64,000 bases of DNA from Pseudomonas sp. S04 (GCF_009834545.1 NZ_CP019427.1:124001-188000), one strand, 5' to 3'; positions 51,850 to 61,542 are shown, counted from the stretch's first letter. Made by a program: numbers and translations. Notes: a model not told the origin generated them from the letters alone.

Positions 51850-53361
51850 ATGAATAAATCAGCAGGTGTGCTTCTTGGAATCGTAGTGGCCATTGGTGCA
51901 ATCAGTGCCGGCGGCGCGTGGTACACCGGCACCAAGCTGGAAGGGGTGTTGCAGACGTCCATCGCCGACGCCAACCAGCAGTTGCAAGCGGCCATGGTCG
52001 GCTCCAACGGCACCGCGACCCTGGAATTGGTGTCGCTGGATCGCCAGCTGTTCAGCAGCACCGCCCATTACCGCCTCAAGGGTCAGGGCGAGATGTTTGG
52101 CGAACACGCCGATGGCGTAGAGCTGCTGTTCACCGACCATATCGAACACGGCCCGCTGCCGTTCTCGCGGCTGGTATCGCTGAAATGGCTGCCGGTCATG
52201 GCCACCAGTCACTACTCCCTGGAAAAAACCCCGCTGACCGCCAAATGGTTCGCCGCCACCAAGGACGTGTCGCCGCTCAAGGGGGTGATCAACCTTGGCT
52301 ATGACCGCGCCACCAACGGCACCCTTGAGTTGTTGCCTGTCGACACCGTGCTCGACGACCAGTCGACGCTGAAGTTTTCCGGGCTCAACCTTGAGGTCTC
52401 GGCCAGCGCCGAGGCGCAGAAGGTCAAGGCCAACGGCTACATGGACAGCCTGACGCTGACCAGCGTCGCCGAGGACCAGTCGCCGGTAAAAGTCGAACTC
52501 AACGGCCTGACCCTGGCCAGCAACCTGACTAAAAGCAGCTTCGGCTATTACCTGGGCGATAACACCGTCGAGGTCAGCAGCAGCAAAACTACCTTCGGTG
52601 ACAAGCAGGCGGTGCTGCACCTGAAGAAACTGGAAATGAAGACCGCCACCAGCGAATCCGGGAGCAACGCGGCGGGCCGTGCCGATTACAAGATTGCCGA
52701 AATCACCCTCAACGACAAATCGCTCGGCTCGGCCAAAATGGCCTGGAGCATGAAGAACCTCGACATCCCGTCGACGCTGTCGCTGGTGCAGATCTATCAA
52801 TCCAAACTGCAGCCGTACGAGGAAGCCGCCGCCGCAGCCGCTGCGGCAGGGCAACCCGTGCCGGAGTTGCAACTGAGCGAAGCCGAGGAGGCCCAGGCCA
52901 AGGCTGACCTGGAAAAACTGCTGGCCGCCCAGCCGCAAATCGCCCTGGAGAACCTCTCGTTCACCACCGCCAACGGTGAAAGCAAGGCCAGCCTGGTGCT
53001 GGACCTGACCAAGCCGAAGTCGATGGACCAGCCGACCGATCAGATGGTGCGCGAGCTGATTGCCCTGCTGGACTTCAACCTGCAGGTCTCCAAGCCGATG
53101 ATCACTGACCTTGTGAGTGTGCAGGCCCTGGTCGAAGGCCAGACAGACGCCAAGGCCATTGCCGAAGAAGCCCTGGCCACCAGTGATATGTTCAGCAGCA
53201 TGGCGGTCGGCACCCAACTGGCGACGCTGGAAGGCAACAACGTCGTGTCCAAGCTGCACTACGCCAACAACCAGGTGGAGTTCAACGGCCAGAAAATGAC
53301 CGTCGAGGAGTTTGTCGCTTTCGTCATGAGCAAGCTCGGGACCCCGGGCGAAGTCCAGTAA
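51850..53361 (+). CDS. YdgA/DUF945 family protein
   Basis: 503 residues from ATG 51850 (MNKSAGVLLGIVVAIGAISAGGAW); an ATG at 51835 adds five residues and has a poorer ribosome-binding site. A single N-terminal TM/signal segment is followed by a long beta-rich periplasmic domain with GTKLEGVLQTSIADANQQL, typical of DUF945. An alanine-rich insert (EEAAAAAAAAGQPVPE) lies near residue 330. The biochemical role is unknown. A terminator follows 26 bases after its stop. Confidence 0.85.
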   Translation: MNKSAGVLLGIVVAIGAISAGGAWYTGTKLEGVLQTSIADANQQLQAAMVGSNGTATLELVSLDRQLFSSTAHYRLKGQGEMFGEHADGVELLFTDHIEHGPLPFSRLVSLKWLPVMATSHYSLEKTPLTAKWFAATKDVSPLKGVINLGYDRATNGTLELLPVDTVLDDQSTLKFSGLNLEVSASAEAQKVKANGYMDSLTLTSVAEDQSPVKVELNGLTLASNLTKSSFGYYLGDNTVEVSSSKTTFGDKQAVLHLKKLEMKTATSESGSNAAGRADYKIAEITLNDKSLGSAKMAWSMKNLDIPSTLSLVQIYQSKLQPYEEAAAAAAAAGQPVPELQLSEAEEAQAKADLEKLLAAQPQIALENLSFTTANGESKASLVLDLTKPKSMDQPTDQMVRELIALLDFNLQVSKPMITDLVSVQALVEGQTDAKAIAEEALATSDMFSSMAVGTQLATLEGNNVVSKLHYANNQVEFNGQKMTVEEFVAFVMSKLGTPGEVQ

Positions 53362-53387
53362 GCCACTGGCACCACCGCCTCACCCAA

Positions 53388-53430
53388 ACGCCCGGCCTGT
53401 GCTTACGCACGGTCGGGCGTTTTGTTTTGT
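53388..53430 (+). terminator. Rho-independent terminator after the YdgA-like gene
   Basis: ACGCCCG (53388-53394) pairs with CGGGCGT (53414-53420), and an inner GTGC/GCAC stem is also present. The T-rich run TTTGTTTTGT follows at once (53421-53430). This separates the YdgA-like gene from the pga operon. Confidence 0.85.
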
Positions 53431-53514
53431 AGGACGATTCTGAAGAAATATGCGGATTCGTCTTTTGCCTACCCTCGCCATGGAAGACTGCATCGCAGGA
53501 TAGCTTGGCCGTGT

Positions 53515-53587
53515 CATCAGGCACTGGCCGCCTGATGGTGTTGCCATCAGGGGGAAAACCCATCGCTCCAGCTTTCCTCGTACAGGA
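53515..53587 (+). promoter_or_regulatory. pgaA leader: two mutually exclusive hairpins and GGA sites
   Basis: CATCAGGC (53515-53522) pairs with GCCTGATG (53530-53537), 8 bp with a 7-base loop. CCTGATGG (53531-53538) pairs with CCATCAGG (53544-53551), 8 bp with a 5-base loop. The two stems share seven bases, so an RNA could form only one of them. Downstream, GTACAGGA (53580-53587) includes the likely pgaA ribosome-binding site and resembles an RsmA/CsrA target. In E. coli the pgaA leader is controlled by CsrA; whether the same holds here is an inference. Confidence 0.45.
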
Positions 53588-53596
53588 AACCTGCGA

Positions 53597-56065
53597 ATGT
53601 TGCGTACCCTCCATCCCCACCTGCGCCCGATTGTTCGCGTAGCGCTGTGCAGCCAGTTGCTCTGGCCGACCCTGGCGGTTGCCGACACGGCATACGATGA
53701 CCTGGTGCGCCAGGCCCGTGCGGGCAACTACGGGCCGGTATTGAGCGTGCTGCGCCAGGTTCCCGGCAAGCAGTTATCCACAGGCCAGCTCAGCGATCAT
53801 CTGCAGATCGCCAGTTGGGCGGGCCTCGACAGCGAAGTCGTCAAGGTTTATGAAACCCAGGCCCGCCAGCGGCAATTGCCCCTCCAGGCGCTGACCGCCA
53901 CCGCGCGTGCCTACCGCAATCTACAGCGCTGGGATGAAGCCGCCGCGCTGTATCGCAGGGCGCTGGAGCGCGACCCCGATAACGCCGACGTGCAGCTGGG
54001 GCTGGCGCTGGTTCAGGCCGATGCCGGTCAACCGGGTGACGCGGTCAACCGCGCCAAAGCATTGGTGGCCGCCAAGCCCGGGGATCCGCATCGCCGGTTG
54101 GCACTGGCCTATGCCCTGACTCGCGCCGGGGCGACCTACGACGCCTTGTTCGAGTACGACCAGGCGTTCGTCCGTGCAGGGAGCACGCCTGAAGTCGCCC
54201 GCGAATATGTGTTCGCCCTGCAGCGTGCGCGTTTACCGGAACCGGCGCTACGCCTGGCGCGTCAGCGCCCGGGGTTGATCGAACCGACACTGTTGCGGCG
54301 TATCGAGGGCGATGTGGCGGCCGAGCGGGTGCGCCTGGCGGAGCTGGCCACGCGCAGCGAGAAGGAGCGCTACGTTATTGCCGACCGTGCCCTGGCCGAC
54401 TACGACCAGCTCATCCGAACCTGGAGCGCCGACGCCCAGGCACGCGATGACGTGCGGCGCTGGCGTATCGACCGCTTGGGTGCGCTCAAGGCGCGTGCGC
54501 GTACCGCCGAGGTTATCCATGACTACCAACAACTGATTGGCGAAGGTGTGCCCATTCCCACCTATGCGCTGCGCTGGGTGGCCGCCTCCTATCTGGATCA
54601 GCGTCAGCCGGAAGTGGCCGTCGATATGTACCGCCAGGTTCTGGCGGCACCCGATGCCGACCAGGGTGATCGCCTGGAAGACAGCACGGCGCTGTACTAC
54701 GCCCTGCTGGAAAACGATCAACCGGAACAAGCGCGCGAGCTCGCCGACAGCCTGGCCCAGAGCCAGAACCCACGGGTCGAGCTCAAGGGCTTGCCGGTGG
54801 GCAACCCCAATGATGAGTGGATGGATGCGCAGCAACTGGCGGCCCAGGCCGGCACCTATGGGGCGGATTTGCCCGGGGCCGAGCAGCGCCTGGCGGCCTT
54901 GGTCGAACAGGGCCCGGGGAATATCGGCCTGCGCCTGGCCCAGGCAGACCTGTACCGCGCCCGTGACTGGCCGCGTCGTGCGGAGTCCCAGCTCAAGGAA
55001 ACCGAAAGCATGGCGCCACGCGACGTTGGCCTGGAAGTCGGGCAGGGCTATACCGCACTGGACTTGCAGGAGTGGCGGCAACTGGATGCGTTGACCGACG
55101 ACGTGGTGGCGCGCTACCCGGACAACCGCCAGGTCCAGCGTCTGCAGCGTCTGCGTGAAGTTCATGACATGGCTGAACTGCGGGTCTCGGCCTATGGCGG
55201 CAAGAGTTACGGCGGCGCAGACAGCGGTGCCGGCGCGGTCAACGGCAGCCGCGACCTGGGCATTGAAACAGTGCTCTATAGCCCACCGATCGATGAGGAC
55301 TGGCGACTGTTCGGTGGTGCCGGCTACGCCACCGGCGACTTCCAGGAAGGCACCGGTCACCATCGCTGGCAGCGCGTGGGTGTGGAGCGGCGGACGCGCG
55401 ACATGACCCTGGAAGCGGAAATCTCCAATCACTCGTACGGCTATGGCAACAAGACCGGTGCACGCCTGGCGGCGGCTCGTGACATCGACGATCACTGGCA
55501 GTACGGCGCTAGCCTCGACTACCTGTCGGCCAATACGCCGCTACGGGCCCTGAACAGTGACATCACGGCCAATGGCGGCAGTGCTTTCCTGCGCTGGCGT
55601 GGCAATGAAAGTCGTGAGTGGCAGCTGGCGCTCAGCCCGTCGCGCTTGAGTGATGGCAATCGCCGGTTAGAGGCGTTGTTGACGGGGCGCGAGGGCGTGT
55701 ACAGCACGCCAGGCCTGCAAGTCGATGCGGGTCTGGAAGTGGGCAGCAGCCACAACTCGAAGAACGCCGATGTGCCGTATTTCAATCCGAAGTCCGACCT
55801 CAGCGTGCTGCCGACGCTAAGCGCCAATCACGTGCTCTATCACCGTTACGAAACCGCCTGGAGCCAGCAGTTCCAGGCCGGTGCCGGTACCTACAGCCAG
55901 CGTGATTACGGCACGGGGGCCATCGGTCTGCTCAGTTACGGCCAGCGCGTCAGCTGGAACGACGTATTCGAGGCGGGTGCCGCGTTGAGCTGGCTCAACC
56001 GGCCCTATGACGGCGATCGCGAGAGCGATCTGCGCCTGATCATCGACCTCACCTACCGCTTCTAG
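53597..56065 (+). CDS. pgaA: PgaA, outer-membrane exporter of poly-beta-1,6-GlcNAc
   Basis: 822 residues. A signal peptide (to about residue 31, LLWPTLAVA then DTAYDDL) leads to a periplasmic TPR superhelix (about 35-510; for example NLQRWDEAAALYRRALERDP). A C-terminal beta-barrel of about 300 residues ends in Phe (LRLIIDLTYRF). This is the layout of PgaA, which binds partly deacetylated PNAG and passes it through the outer membrane. The ATG at 53597 follows AGGA. It is the first gene of pgaABCD; pgaB starts 12 bases after its stop. Confidence 0.93.
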   Translation: MLRTLHPHLRPIVRVALCSQLLWPTLAVADTAYDDLVRQARAGNYGPVLSVLRQVPGKQLSTGQLSDHLQIASWAGLDSEVVKVYETQARQRQLPLQALTATARAYRNLQRWDEAAALYRRALERDPDNADVQLGLALVQADAGQPGDAVNRAKALVAAKPGDPHRRLALAYALTRAGATYDALFEYDQAFVRAGSTPEVAREYVFALQRARLPEPALRLARQRPGLIEPTLLRRIEGDVAAERVRLAELATRSEKERYVIADRALADYDQLIRTWSADAQARDDVRRWRIDRLGALKARARTAEVIHDYQQLIGEGVPIPTYALRWVAASYLDQRQPEVAVDMYRQVLAAPDADQGDRLEDSTALYYALLENDQPEQARELADSLAQSQNPRVELKGLPVGNPNDEWMDAQQLAAQAGTYGADLPGAEQRLAALVEQGPGNIGLRLAQADLYRARDWPRRAESQLKETESMAPRDVGLEVGQGYTALDLQEWRQLDALTDDVVARYPDNRQVQRLQRLREVHDMAELRVSAYGGKSYGGADSGAGAVNGSRDLGIETVLYSPPIDEDWRLFGGAGYATGDFQEGTGHHRWQRVGVERRTRDMTLEAEISNHSYGYGNKTGARLAAARDIDDHWQYGASLDYLSANTPLRALNSDITANGGSAFLRWRGNESREWQLALSPSRLSDGNRRLEALLTGREGVYSTPGLQVDAGLEVGSSHNSKNADVPYFNPKSDLSVLPTLSANHVLYHRYETAWSQQFQAGAGTYSQRDYGTGAIGLLSYGQRVSWNDVFEAGAALSWLNRPYDGDRESDLRLIIDLTYRF

Positions 56066-56077
56066 AAGAGTTTGCCC

Positions 56078-58078
56078 ATGCTTGCAATCACACGTTGCAT
56101 CCTGCTGCAGGGGGTCCTGTTGCTCACCGCCTGCGCCCAGCAGGCCCCAGCATTTGTGCCGCCGTCACAACGACCGCTGGCAGCCAGTGAACAGCCCTGG
56201 CCGAAAAACCATGTGCTGGGCATTGCCTATCACGATGTCGAGGACCGCGATCCCGACCAGGCGGTGGTCGCTGTGCGCACCGAACGCTTGATCGAGCAAT
56301 TGGCCTGGCTGCGGGAAAATCACTACCAGGCGGTGACCGTCGACCAGATCATGGCGGCCCGCAAGGGTGGCCCCGAGCTGCCGGCCAAGGCGATCCTGCT
56401 GAGTTTCGATGACGGCTATTCGAGCTTCTATACCCGGGTCATGCCGGTGCTGCGTGCTTATCGCTGGCCTGCCTTGCTGGCTCCGGTCGGCAGTTGGATC
56501 GACACACCGCTCAATCAACCGGTGGATTTTGCCGGTACTCCACGCCAGCGCTCGGACTTCCTGACCTGGGAGCAGATTCGCGAAGTCTCGCGTTCCGGCC
56601 TGGTGGAAATTGCCGCCCACACCGATGCCAGTCACAAGGGCGTGCTGGCCAACCCGCAAGGAAACCTGCAGCCAGCGGCGGCGACCCGTCGCTACGACGC
56701 GCTGACTCAGCGTTACGAGACAGAGGCCGAGTTCCAGGCTCGTTTGCGCAGTGACGTGGTTGCTATCTCGGCGAAAATTAGCGCGGTCACCGGCTACGCG
56801 CCACGGGTCTGGGTCTGGCCGTACGGCGCCGCCGACGGTAGCGCGCTACAGGTGGTGGACGAGCAGGGCTACCAGATGGCGTTGACCCTCGACGACGGTC
56901 TCGACAGCCTGGCTGACCTGATGAGCAGCCCGCGTTATCTGGTGGCCTCGGACCCGGACGGCGAGCATTTCGCCAACAGCATCGTCGGCGTGCAATCGAA
57001 GGCGCCGATGCGCGTGGTGCATGTCGATCTGGACAACGTCTACGACCCTGACCCGGCGCAGCAGGACAGCAACCTTGGCAAACTGATCCAGCGCATGGCC
57101 GACATGGGCGCGGACACGGTGTTCCTGCAAGCGTTCGCCGATCCCAAGGGCGATGGGCTGGTGCACTCGCTGTACTTCCCCAACCGCCATCTGCCGGTGC
57201 GCGCCGACCTCTTCGATCGTGTTGCCTGGCAGTTGCGTACCCGGGCCAACGTAAAAGTCTTTGCCTGGATGCCGGTGCTCAGCTTTGCCCTCGATCCCGC
57301 CTTGCCTCGGGTGACCCGCTGGGATCCCGACAGCGGCCAGGCCTCGGTTGACCCTGGCCAGTACCAACGCCTGTCGCCGTTCGATCCCAACGTGCGACGG
57401 ATCATCGGCGAGCTCTATGAGGACGTGGCGCGCCTGACCTCGGTCGACGGCATTCTCTACCACGATGACGCCTTGCTCTCGGATTTCGAAGACGCCAGTC
57501 CACAAGCCTTGCAGGTCTATGCCGCCAACGGCTTGCCGGGATCGATCGCCCAACTGCGTGGCGATCCGGCCACGATGCAGCGCTGGACGCGTTTCAAGAG
57601 TCGCTACCTGATCGACTTCACCCACGAACTCACCGCCAGGGTCCGCGCCATCCGCGGGCCGCAGGTGCGCACAGCGCGCAACCTGTTCGCCGAGCCGATG
57701 CTCAATCCGCCGAGCGAAGCCTGGTTCGCGCAGAACCTCGATGATTTCCTCGGCGCCTACGACTGGACTGCCCCCATGGCCATGCCGCTGATGGAGGGCA
57801 AGACCCATGAGCAGTCCGGTGCCTGGCTGGAGTCCCTGGTGGCCACGGTCAAGTCCCGCCCCGGCGCCTTGCAGCGCACGGTGTTCGAACTGCAGGCCCG
57901 CGACTGGAACCGCAGCGATGCGTCCGCGCCGCTGAGCGGTCAACAACTGGCGGATTGGATGGCGCGTCTCAAGCGCGAGGGTGCCACGAGTTTTGGCTAC
58001 TACCCCGACAACTTCCTCGAGAACCAGCCGGACCTGAAAACTGTGCGCCCCGCGCTCTCCAACAAGTGGAATCGCTGA
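56078..58078 (+). CDS. pgaB: PgaB, PNAG deacetylase with C-terminal glycoside hydrolase-like domain
   Basis: I chose ATG 56078 over TTG 56072 because AGAAGAG sits at the right distance and the residues form a lipoprotein signal ([11 protein letters not shown]). The polysaccharide deacetylase domain (about 40-280) shows YHDVEDRD and SFDDGY with Asp111 and Asp112, the base and metal ligand of family CE4, and HTDASHKG for the metal histidines. The second half (about 310-666) is the PgaB C-terminal TIM-barrel domain ([36 protein letters not shown]). In the family it partly deacetylates PNAG for export and can cleave it. pgaC starts one base after its stop. Confidence 0.94.
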   Translation: MLAITRCILLQGVLLLTACAQQAPAFVPPSQRPLAASEQPWPKNHVLGIAYHDVEDRDPDQAVVAVRTERLIEQLAWLRENHYQAVTVDQIMAARKGGPELPAKAILLSFDDGYSSFYTRVMPVLRAYRWPALLAPVGSWIDTPLNQPVDFAGTPRQRSDFLTWEQIREVSRSGLVEIAAHTDASHKGVLANPQGNLQPAAATRRYDALTQRYETEAEFQARLRSDVVAISAKISAVTGYAPRVWVWPYGAADGSALQVVDEQGYQMALTLDDGLDSLADLMSSPRYLVASDPDGEHFANSIVGVQSKAPMRVVHVDLDNVYDPDPAQQDSNLGKLIQRMADMGADTVFLQAFADPKGDGLVHSLYFPNRHLPVRADLFDRVAWQLRTRANVKVFAWMPVLSFALDPALPRVTRWDPDSGQASVDPGQYQRLSPFDPNVRRIIGELYEDVARLTSVDGILYHDDALLSDFEDASPQALQVYAANGLPGSIAQLRGDPATMQRWTRFKSRYLIDFTHELTARVRAIRGPQVRTARNLFAEPMLNPPSEAWFAQNLDDFLGAYDWTAPMAMPLMEGKTHEQSGAWLESLVATVKSRPGALQRTVFELQARDWNRSDASAPLSGQQLADWMARLKREGATSFGYYPDNFLENQPDLKTVRPALSNKWNR

Positions 58079-58079
58079 C

Positions 58080-59438
58080 ATGCTGGACAGACTGCTAGCC
58101 GTGTTGGTACTGGCGATCGTGCTGGGGATTCCCCTGGGCGTGATTTTCCTGGTTACCGGGCAATTTTTGATGGACTTCGTGTTTTTCTATCCGCTGTTCA
58201 TGTCCGGACTGTGGATCGCCGGCGGCCTGTATTTCTGGCTGCACTGGGAACGTCACTGGCCCTGGGGCAAAGACACGTTGCCACCGCCGCTGACCGGTGA
58301 ACCGCTGATTTCGATCCTGATCCCTTGCTACAACGAGGGTGACAACGCGGCCGATACCATTCATGCCGCATTAGGCCAGCACTACCCGAACATCGAAGTG
58401 ATCGCCATCAATGACGGCTCCAGCGACAACACCGCTGCCGTCCTCGATGCCCTGGCGCTGCAGGACCCGCGATTGCGCGTACTGCATCTGGCACAGAACC
58501 AGGGCAAGGCGGTGGCCCTGCGCATGGGAGCGATCGCTGCGCGCAGCGAGTACCTGGTGTGCATTGACGGTGATGCGTTGCTCGCACCGGACACTGCGGC
58601 TTACCTGGTGGCGCCGATGCTGGACAACGCCCGGCTCGGTGCAGTGACCGGCAACCCGCGGATTCGCACTCGCTCGACCCTGGTGGGACGGGTCCAGGTG
58701 GGTGAGTTTTCGTCGATCATCGGCTTGATCAAGCGCACGCAGCGGGTGTTCGGACGGATCTTCACGGTGTCCGGGGTGATTGTCGCATTCCGTCGTTCGG
58801 CGCTGGATCGGGTTGGCTACTGGAGCCCGGACATGATCACCGAAGACATCGACATCAGTTGGAAGCTGCAACTGGATCACTGGAGCATCTTCTACGAACC
58901 GCGCGCCTTGTGCTGGATCCTCATGCCGGAAACTCTCGCAGGTTTGTGGAAGCAGCGGCTGCGCTGGGCGCAGGGCGGTGCCGAGGTGCTGTTCAAGAAC
59001 ATCCGCGGCATCTGGCAATACCGCCATCGTTATCTCTGGCCCTTGCTGTTCGAGTACTGCCTGTCCACCGGCTGGGCCTTCACCTTCCTGCTCTCGGTGA
59101 TTTTCTGGGCCGTCGGCAAATTCGTCGAAATGCCCGAAGCCATTGCCGTGCATCACTTGTTGCCACCGGCCTTCACCGGGTTGGTGCTGGCGATGGTCTG
59201 CCTGCTGCAGTTCGCGGTCAGCATTCTGATCGACCGGCGTTACGAGCGGGGCCTGTGGAAAACCATGTTCTGGGTGGTCTGGTATCCCCTGGTGTTCTGG
59301 TTCATCAGCCTGCTGACGACCCTGGTGAGCTTCCCCAAGGTGCTGTTTGGTCAACACCAGAAGCGCGCGCGCTGGGTCAGCCCGGATCGTGGGATCAAAC
59401 CGCTGAACGACGACGATGACGAGGTGCTCGAACAATGA
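58080..59438 (+). CDS. pgaC: PgaC, poly-beta-1,6-GlcNAc synthase (GT2)
   Basis: 452 residues with two N-terminal TM helices, a GT2 catalytic domain (about 75-320) and further helices at the C terminus. Motifs: [32 protein letters not shown], the DxD in [19 protein letters not shown] (catalytic Asp), and QRLRWAQGG (QxxRW). It polymerises UDP-GlcNAc at the inner membrane and needs PgaD. In E. coli the complex is activated by c-di-GMP, which would tie this operon to the same signal as LapD. Confidence 0.95.
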   Translation: MLDRLLAVLVLAIVLGIPLGVIFLVTGQFLMDFVFFYPLFMSGLWIAGGLYFWLHWERHWPWGKDTLPPPLTGEPLISILIPCYNEGDNAADTIHAALGQHYPNIEVIAINDGSSDNTAAVLDALALQDPRLRVLHLAQNQGKAVALRMGAIAARSEYLVCIDGDALLAPDTAAYLVAPMLDNARLGAVTGNPRIRTRSTLVGRVQVGEFSSIIGLIKRTQRVFGRIFTVSGVIVAFRRSALDRVGYWSPDMITEDIDISWKLQLDHWSIFYEPRALCWILMPETLAGLWKQRLRWAQGGAEVLFKNIRGIWQYRHRYLWPLLFEYCLSTGWAFTFLLSVIFWAVGKFVEMPEAIAVHHLLPPAFTGLVLAMVCLLQFAVSILIDRRYERGLWKTMFWVVWYPLVFWFISLLTTLVSFPKVLFGQHQKRARWVSPDRGIKPLNDDDDEVLEQ

Positions 59439-59878
59439 AAATCATCAGAACCCGGCAACGGCCTTTCCTGGTCGTGCTCGACGCTTTTTTCACCCTGCTG
59501 GCCTGGGTCGGCCTGAGCTACCTGTTGGTGCGCGGCCTGTGGCCGTTGCTCAATACACACACGGGACCGCGCATTGAAGTCTCGGTGCTCGACGCCCTCG
59601 GTACGTTGCAACTCTACGTCTGGGTCGCCCTGCTCAATGCCGTGCTGCTGATTGCCTGGGCTCGTTACCAGCAGCGCAGGAGCAAAGGCTTCGCGCGTCG
59701 CCGAAAAGCGGCACCGGTGGTAGGTGACCATGGCTTGCAGGCAAGCTTTCGCCTGAGCAACGAGCTCCTGATGCAGCTGCGTCGGCCCGGGGTCATGGTG
59801 ATCCACAATGACGAGGCCGGTGATATCAGCCAGGTGGTCACGGGTTATTTACGGCTCGATCAGTGCAATTACCAATAG
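59435..59878 (+). CDS. pgaD: PgaD, accessory subunit of the PNAG synthase
   Basis: 147 residues with two TM helices (about 12-34 and 55-75) and a soluble C-terminal tail, the PgaD layout. It overlaps pgaC by four bases (ATGA). PgaD is poorly conserved in sequence; the position after pgaC and the [20 protein letters not shown] start support the call. It forms the c-di-GMP-binding synthase with PgaC in E. coli. Confidence 0.88.
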   Translation: MKIIRTRQRPFLVVLDAFFTLLAWVGLSYLLVRGLWPLLNTHTGPRIEVSVLDALGTLQLYVWVALLNAVLLIAWARYQQRRSKGFARRRKAAPVVGDHGLQASFRLSNELLMQLRRPGVMVIHNDEAGDISQVVTGYLRLDQCNYQ

Positions 59879-59967
59879 ATACCCGGGCAACTGAACGTAC
59901 AGGGATTGGCGTCGATCGGTGAAAGCGCGCACTATCGAGGCAAATCCTGGCGAGTTGGAGGCCAGCT

Positions 59968-60144
59968 GTGACACAACGTATCGACCGCATTGCCCAATTG
60001 CTCAATTGCCCGGTCAAGGGCGAAGAAATGCGCCGGGCAATTACTGAAGCCCGCAAGGACTCTCTGCTGGATGACGACGATGAGGAGGATGACGAGCCAT
60101 CCTGCGCGCCGGACGCTGGCGATGATCCCGACCCCCAGGCTTGA
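59968..60144 (+). CDS. Small acidic protein downstream of pgaD
   Basis: A 58-codon frame starts at GTG 59968 with a strong GGAGG seven bases upstream (59957-59961). It encodes VTQRIDRIAQLLNCPVKGEE, an amphipathic N-terminal part, then a highly acidic tail (LLDDDDEEDDEPSC, DAGDDPDPQA). The good ribosome-binding site and clean stop suggest a real gene. I do not recognise a family. It follows pgaD by 89 bases and ends three bases before the convergent transglycosylase gene. Confidence 0.6.
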   Translation: MTQRIDRIAQLLNCPVKGEEMRRAITEARKDSLLDDDDEEDDEPSCAPDAGDDPDPQA

Positions 60145-60147
60145 CCC

Positions 60148-60747
60148 CTACCACCAGCTGCGATTGCTCTCCAGTTCGGCCCGGCATTGCTTGAGTTGCC
60201 AGCCGTAGTTTTTCGCCTGTTGCTCAACCTTGCGCGCCACCTGCATCAGCCAGGGTTTTTGCCGGTAACTCTGGCGGCTGAACCCGCCACGCCCCTCATG
60301 GTAGGCCAGGTACTGGCTGTAGGTATCCCACTTGGAAATCCCTAGCTGGCGCTGAGTGCCGGCGGCGTACCAACCGACGAACATCACCGCGTCGTCAAAA
60401 TTGTCCCGCGAGCCGCCATTGCCGGTTGCGCTCTTGTACTCGCCCCACACCGGATCCTGCGCCTGGGCATAGCCATAGGCCGAGCTGACCCGACCCCAGG
60501 GAATCACCCACAGGAAATAGTCGCGAGGGGGCAGGGCGTCCTCCACGAAGCTGCTTTCCTGCTTGATGATCGCCATCGCCACATGCGGCGGCAGTCCCCA
60601 GGCTTGCTCCATTTTCAGCGTGTCTTCATACCAGTCGGGGTACTGGCGGTAGATGCTGCAAATGTTGCCCTGGTCCCGCGGCGGCGTGGTCGAACAGCCG
60701 GCCAGCAGGGCCAGGGCCATGAGTACTGCGAAAAACCGTCCGTGCAA
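60148..60747 (-). CDS. Lytic transglycosylase-like (SLT domain) lipoprotein
   Basis: 199 residues. A lipoprotein signal (FFAVLMALALLAGC, Cys18) is followed by an SLT-type domain: VAMAIIKQESSF with the likely catalytic Glu64, WGRVSSAYGYAQAQDPVWGEY, FVGWYAAGT and YLAYHEGRGGF. Such enzymes cut peptidoglycan glycan strands. The start is TTG at 60747, just after an in-frame TGA; ATG 60720 would cut into the signal peptide. It is convergent with the small acidic gene. Confidence 0.85.
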   Translation of the reverse strand: MHGRFFAVLMALALLAGCSTTPPRDQGNICSIYRQYPDWYEDTLKMEQAWGLPPHVAMAIIKQESSFVEDALPPRDYFLWVIPWGRVSSAYGYAQAQDPVWGEYKSATGNGGSRDNFDDAVMFVGWYAAGTQRQLGISKWDTYSQYLAYHEGRGGFSRQSYRQKPWLMQVARKVEQQAKNYGWQLKQCRAELESNRSWW

Positions 60748-60874
60748 AAATCACTCAATTGGCGACGGGCCAATCCTTGTTGGTTGAGAGGGGGTCTAAA
60801 CATTTTCGCCTCCTGGGTTGCGGGCGAAACTGGATCCGGCCCCTCTGTGTGGCGCGCAGCCGGTCAGATGTGCG

Positions 60875-60925
60875 TTGACCCGCTCGCGCTAAATCGAGCA
60901 CTATCAGGTACCTTTTTTAGTACCT
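60875..60925 (+). promoter_or_regulatory. Promoter and inverted-repeat operator of the toxin-antitoxin pair
   Basis: TTGACC (60875-60880) and CACTAT (60899-60904) are 18 bases apart. An inverted repeat AGGTAC (60906-60911) and GTACCT (60920-60925) around an 8-base T-rich spacer follows. Its position just before the antitoxin start fits the usual self-repression of such operons. Confidence 0.5.
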
Positions 60926-60937
60926 TGGAGTTTGCTC

Positions 60938-61237
60938 ATGGAGCAACTACTCGCTAGCCGCTCAGTCAGCATCACCGAACTCAAGCGCAGCCCGAGTACT
61001 GTAATCGAGCTGGCGGGGTCTGAGGCTGTGGCAATACTCAATCATAACCGCCCCGCAGCTTATCTTTTACCCCATGCGGCTTATCAGGCGTTGCTGGAGC
61101 GCTTGCATGCCGCGCAAATACGCGAAGCGATAGCGGCCAGCCGGACTGACCCTCGGCCGGCAATAGACGCGGACACGATGTTCGCCGAGCTCGACGCGAT
61201 CGTTGAGCAGGTCACGGCTGAACCAGGCCGTCCGTGA
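60938..61237 (+). CDS. Antitoxin, Phd/YefM family
   Basis: 99 residues from ATG 60938, eight bases after GGAG. The N-terminal part SVSITELKRSPSTVIELAGSEAVAILNHNRPAAYLLP is the Phd/YefM DNA-binding fold. The C-terminal part (REAIAASRTDPRPAIDADTMFAELDAIVEQ) should be the toxin-wrapping tail. It overlaps the toxin gene by four bases (GTGA). Confidence 0.87.
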   Translation: MEQLLASRSVSITELKRSPSTVIELAGSEAVAILNHNRPAAYLLPHAAYQALLERLHAAQIREAIAASRTDPRPAIDADTMFAELDAIVEQVTAEPGRP

Positions 61238-61542
61238 GGCAGTTGTCGTTCAGCGCCATGGCGCGCGACGATCTACAACACATTGCCCGCTATATCGCTC
61301 GAGACAATCGCACCCGCGCTCGAACCTTTGTTGATGAGCTGCGCCAGCGCAGTCTATTACTGGTTGAGCAGCCGGATCTGGGCGTTGCGCGTGAAGACTG
61401 CGCCAAAGGTCTGCGCATGCTTACCCATGGACGCTACCTGATCTTTTATAGCGTGAGCGGGCAAGGCATCCTGATAGAGCGTGTTTTACACAGCGCGCGG
61501 GACCTCGGGCGTCAGTTCGCAATCGACGACCAGAACCTTTAG
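61234..61542 (+). CDS. Toxin, RelE/ParE family
   Basis: 102 residues beginning at GTG 61234. The fold is indicated by LSFSAMARDDLQHIARYIARDN, then LLVEQPDLGVAREDCAKGLRMLTHGRYLIFYSV and IERVLHSARDLGRQF. The FxxxARDDLxxIxxYIA opening and the RVLHSARDL ending are typical of ParE-type toxins, whose targets include DNA gyrase. It is coupled to the antitoxin and appears intact. Confidence 0.88.
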   Translation: MRQLSFSAMARDDLQHIARYIARDNRTRARTFVDELRQRSLLLVEQPDLGVAREDCAKGLRMLTHGRYLIFYSVSGQGILIERVLHSARDLGRQFAIDDQNL

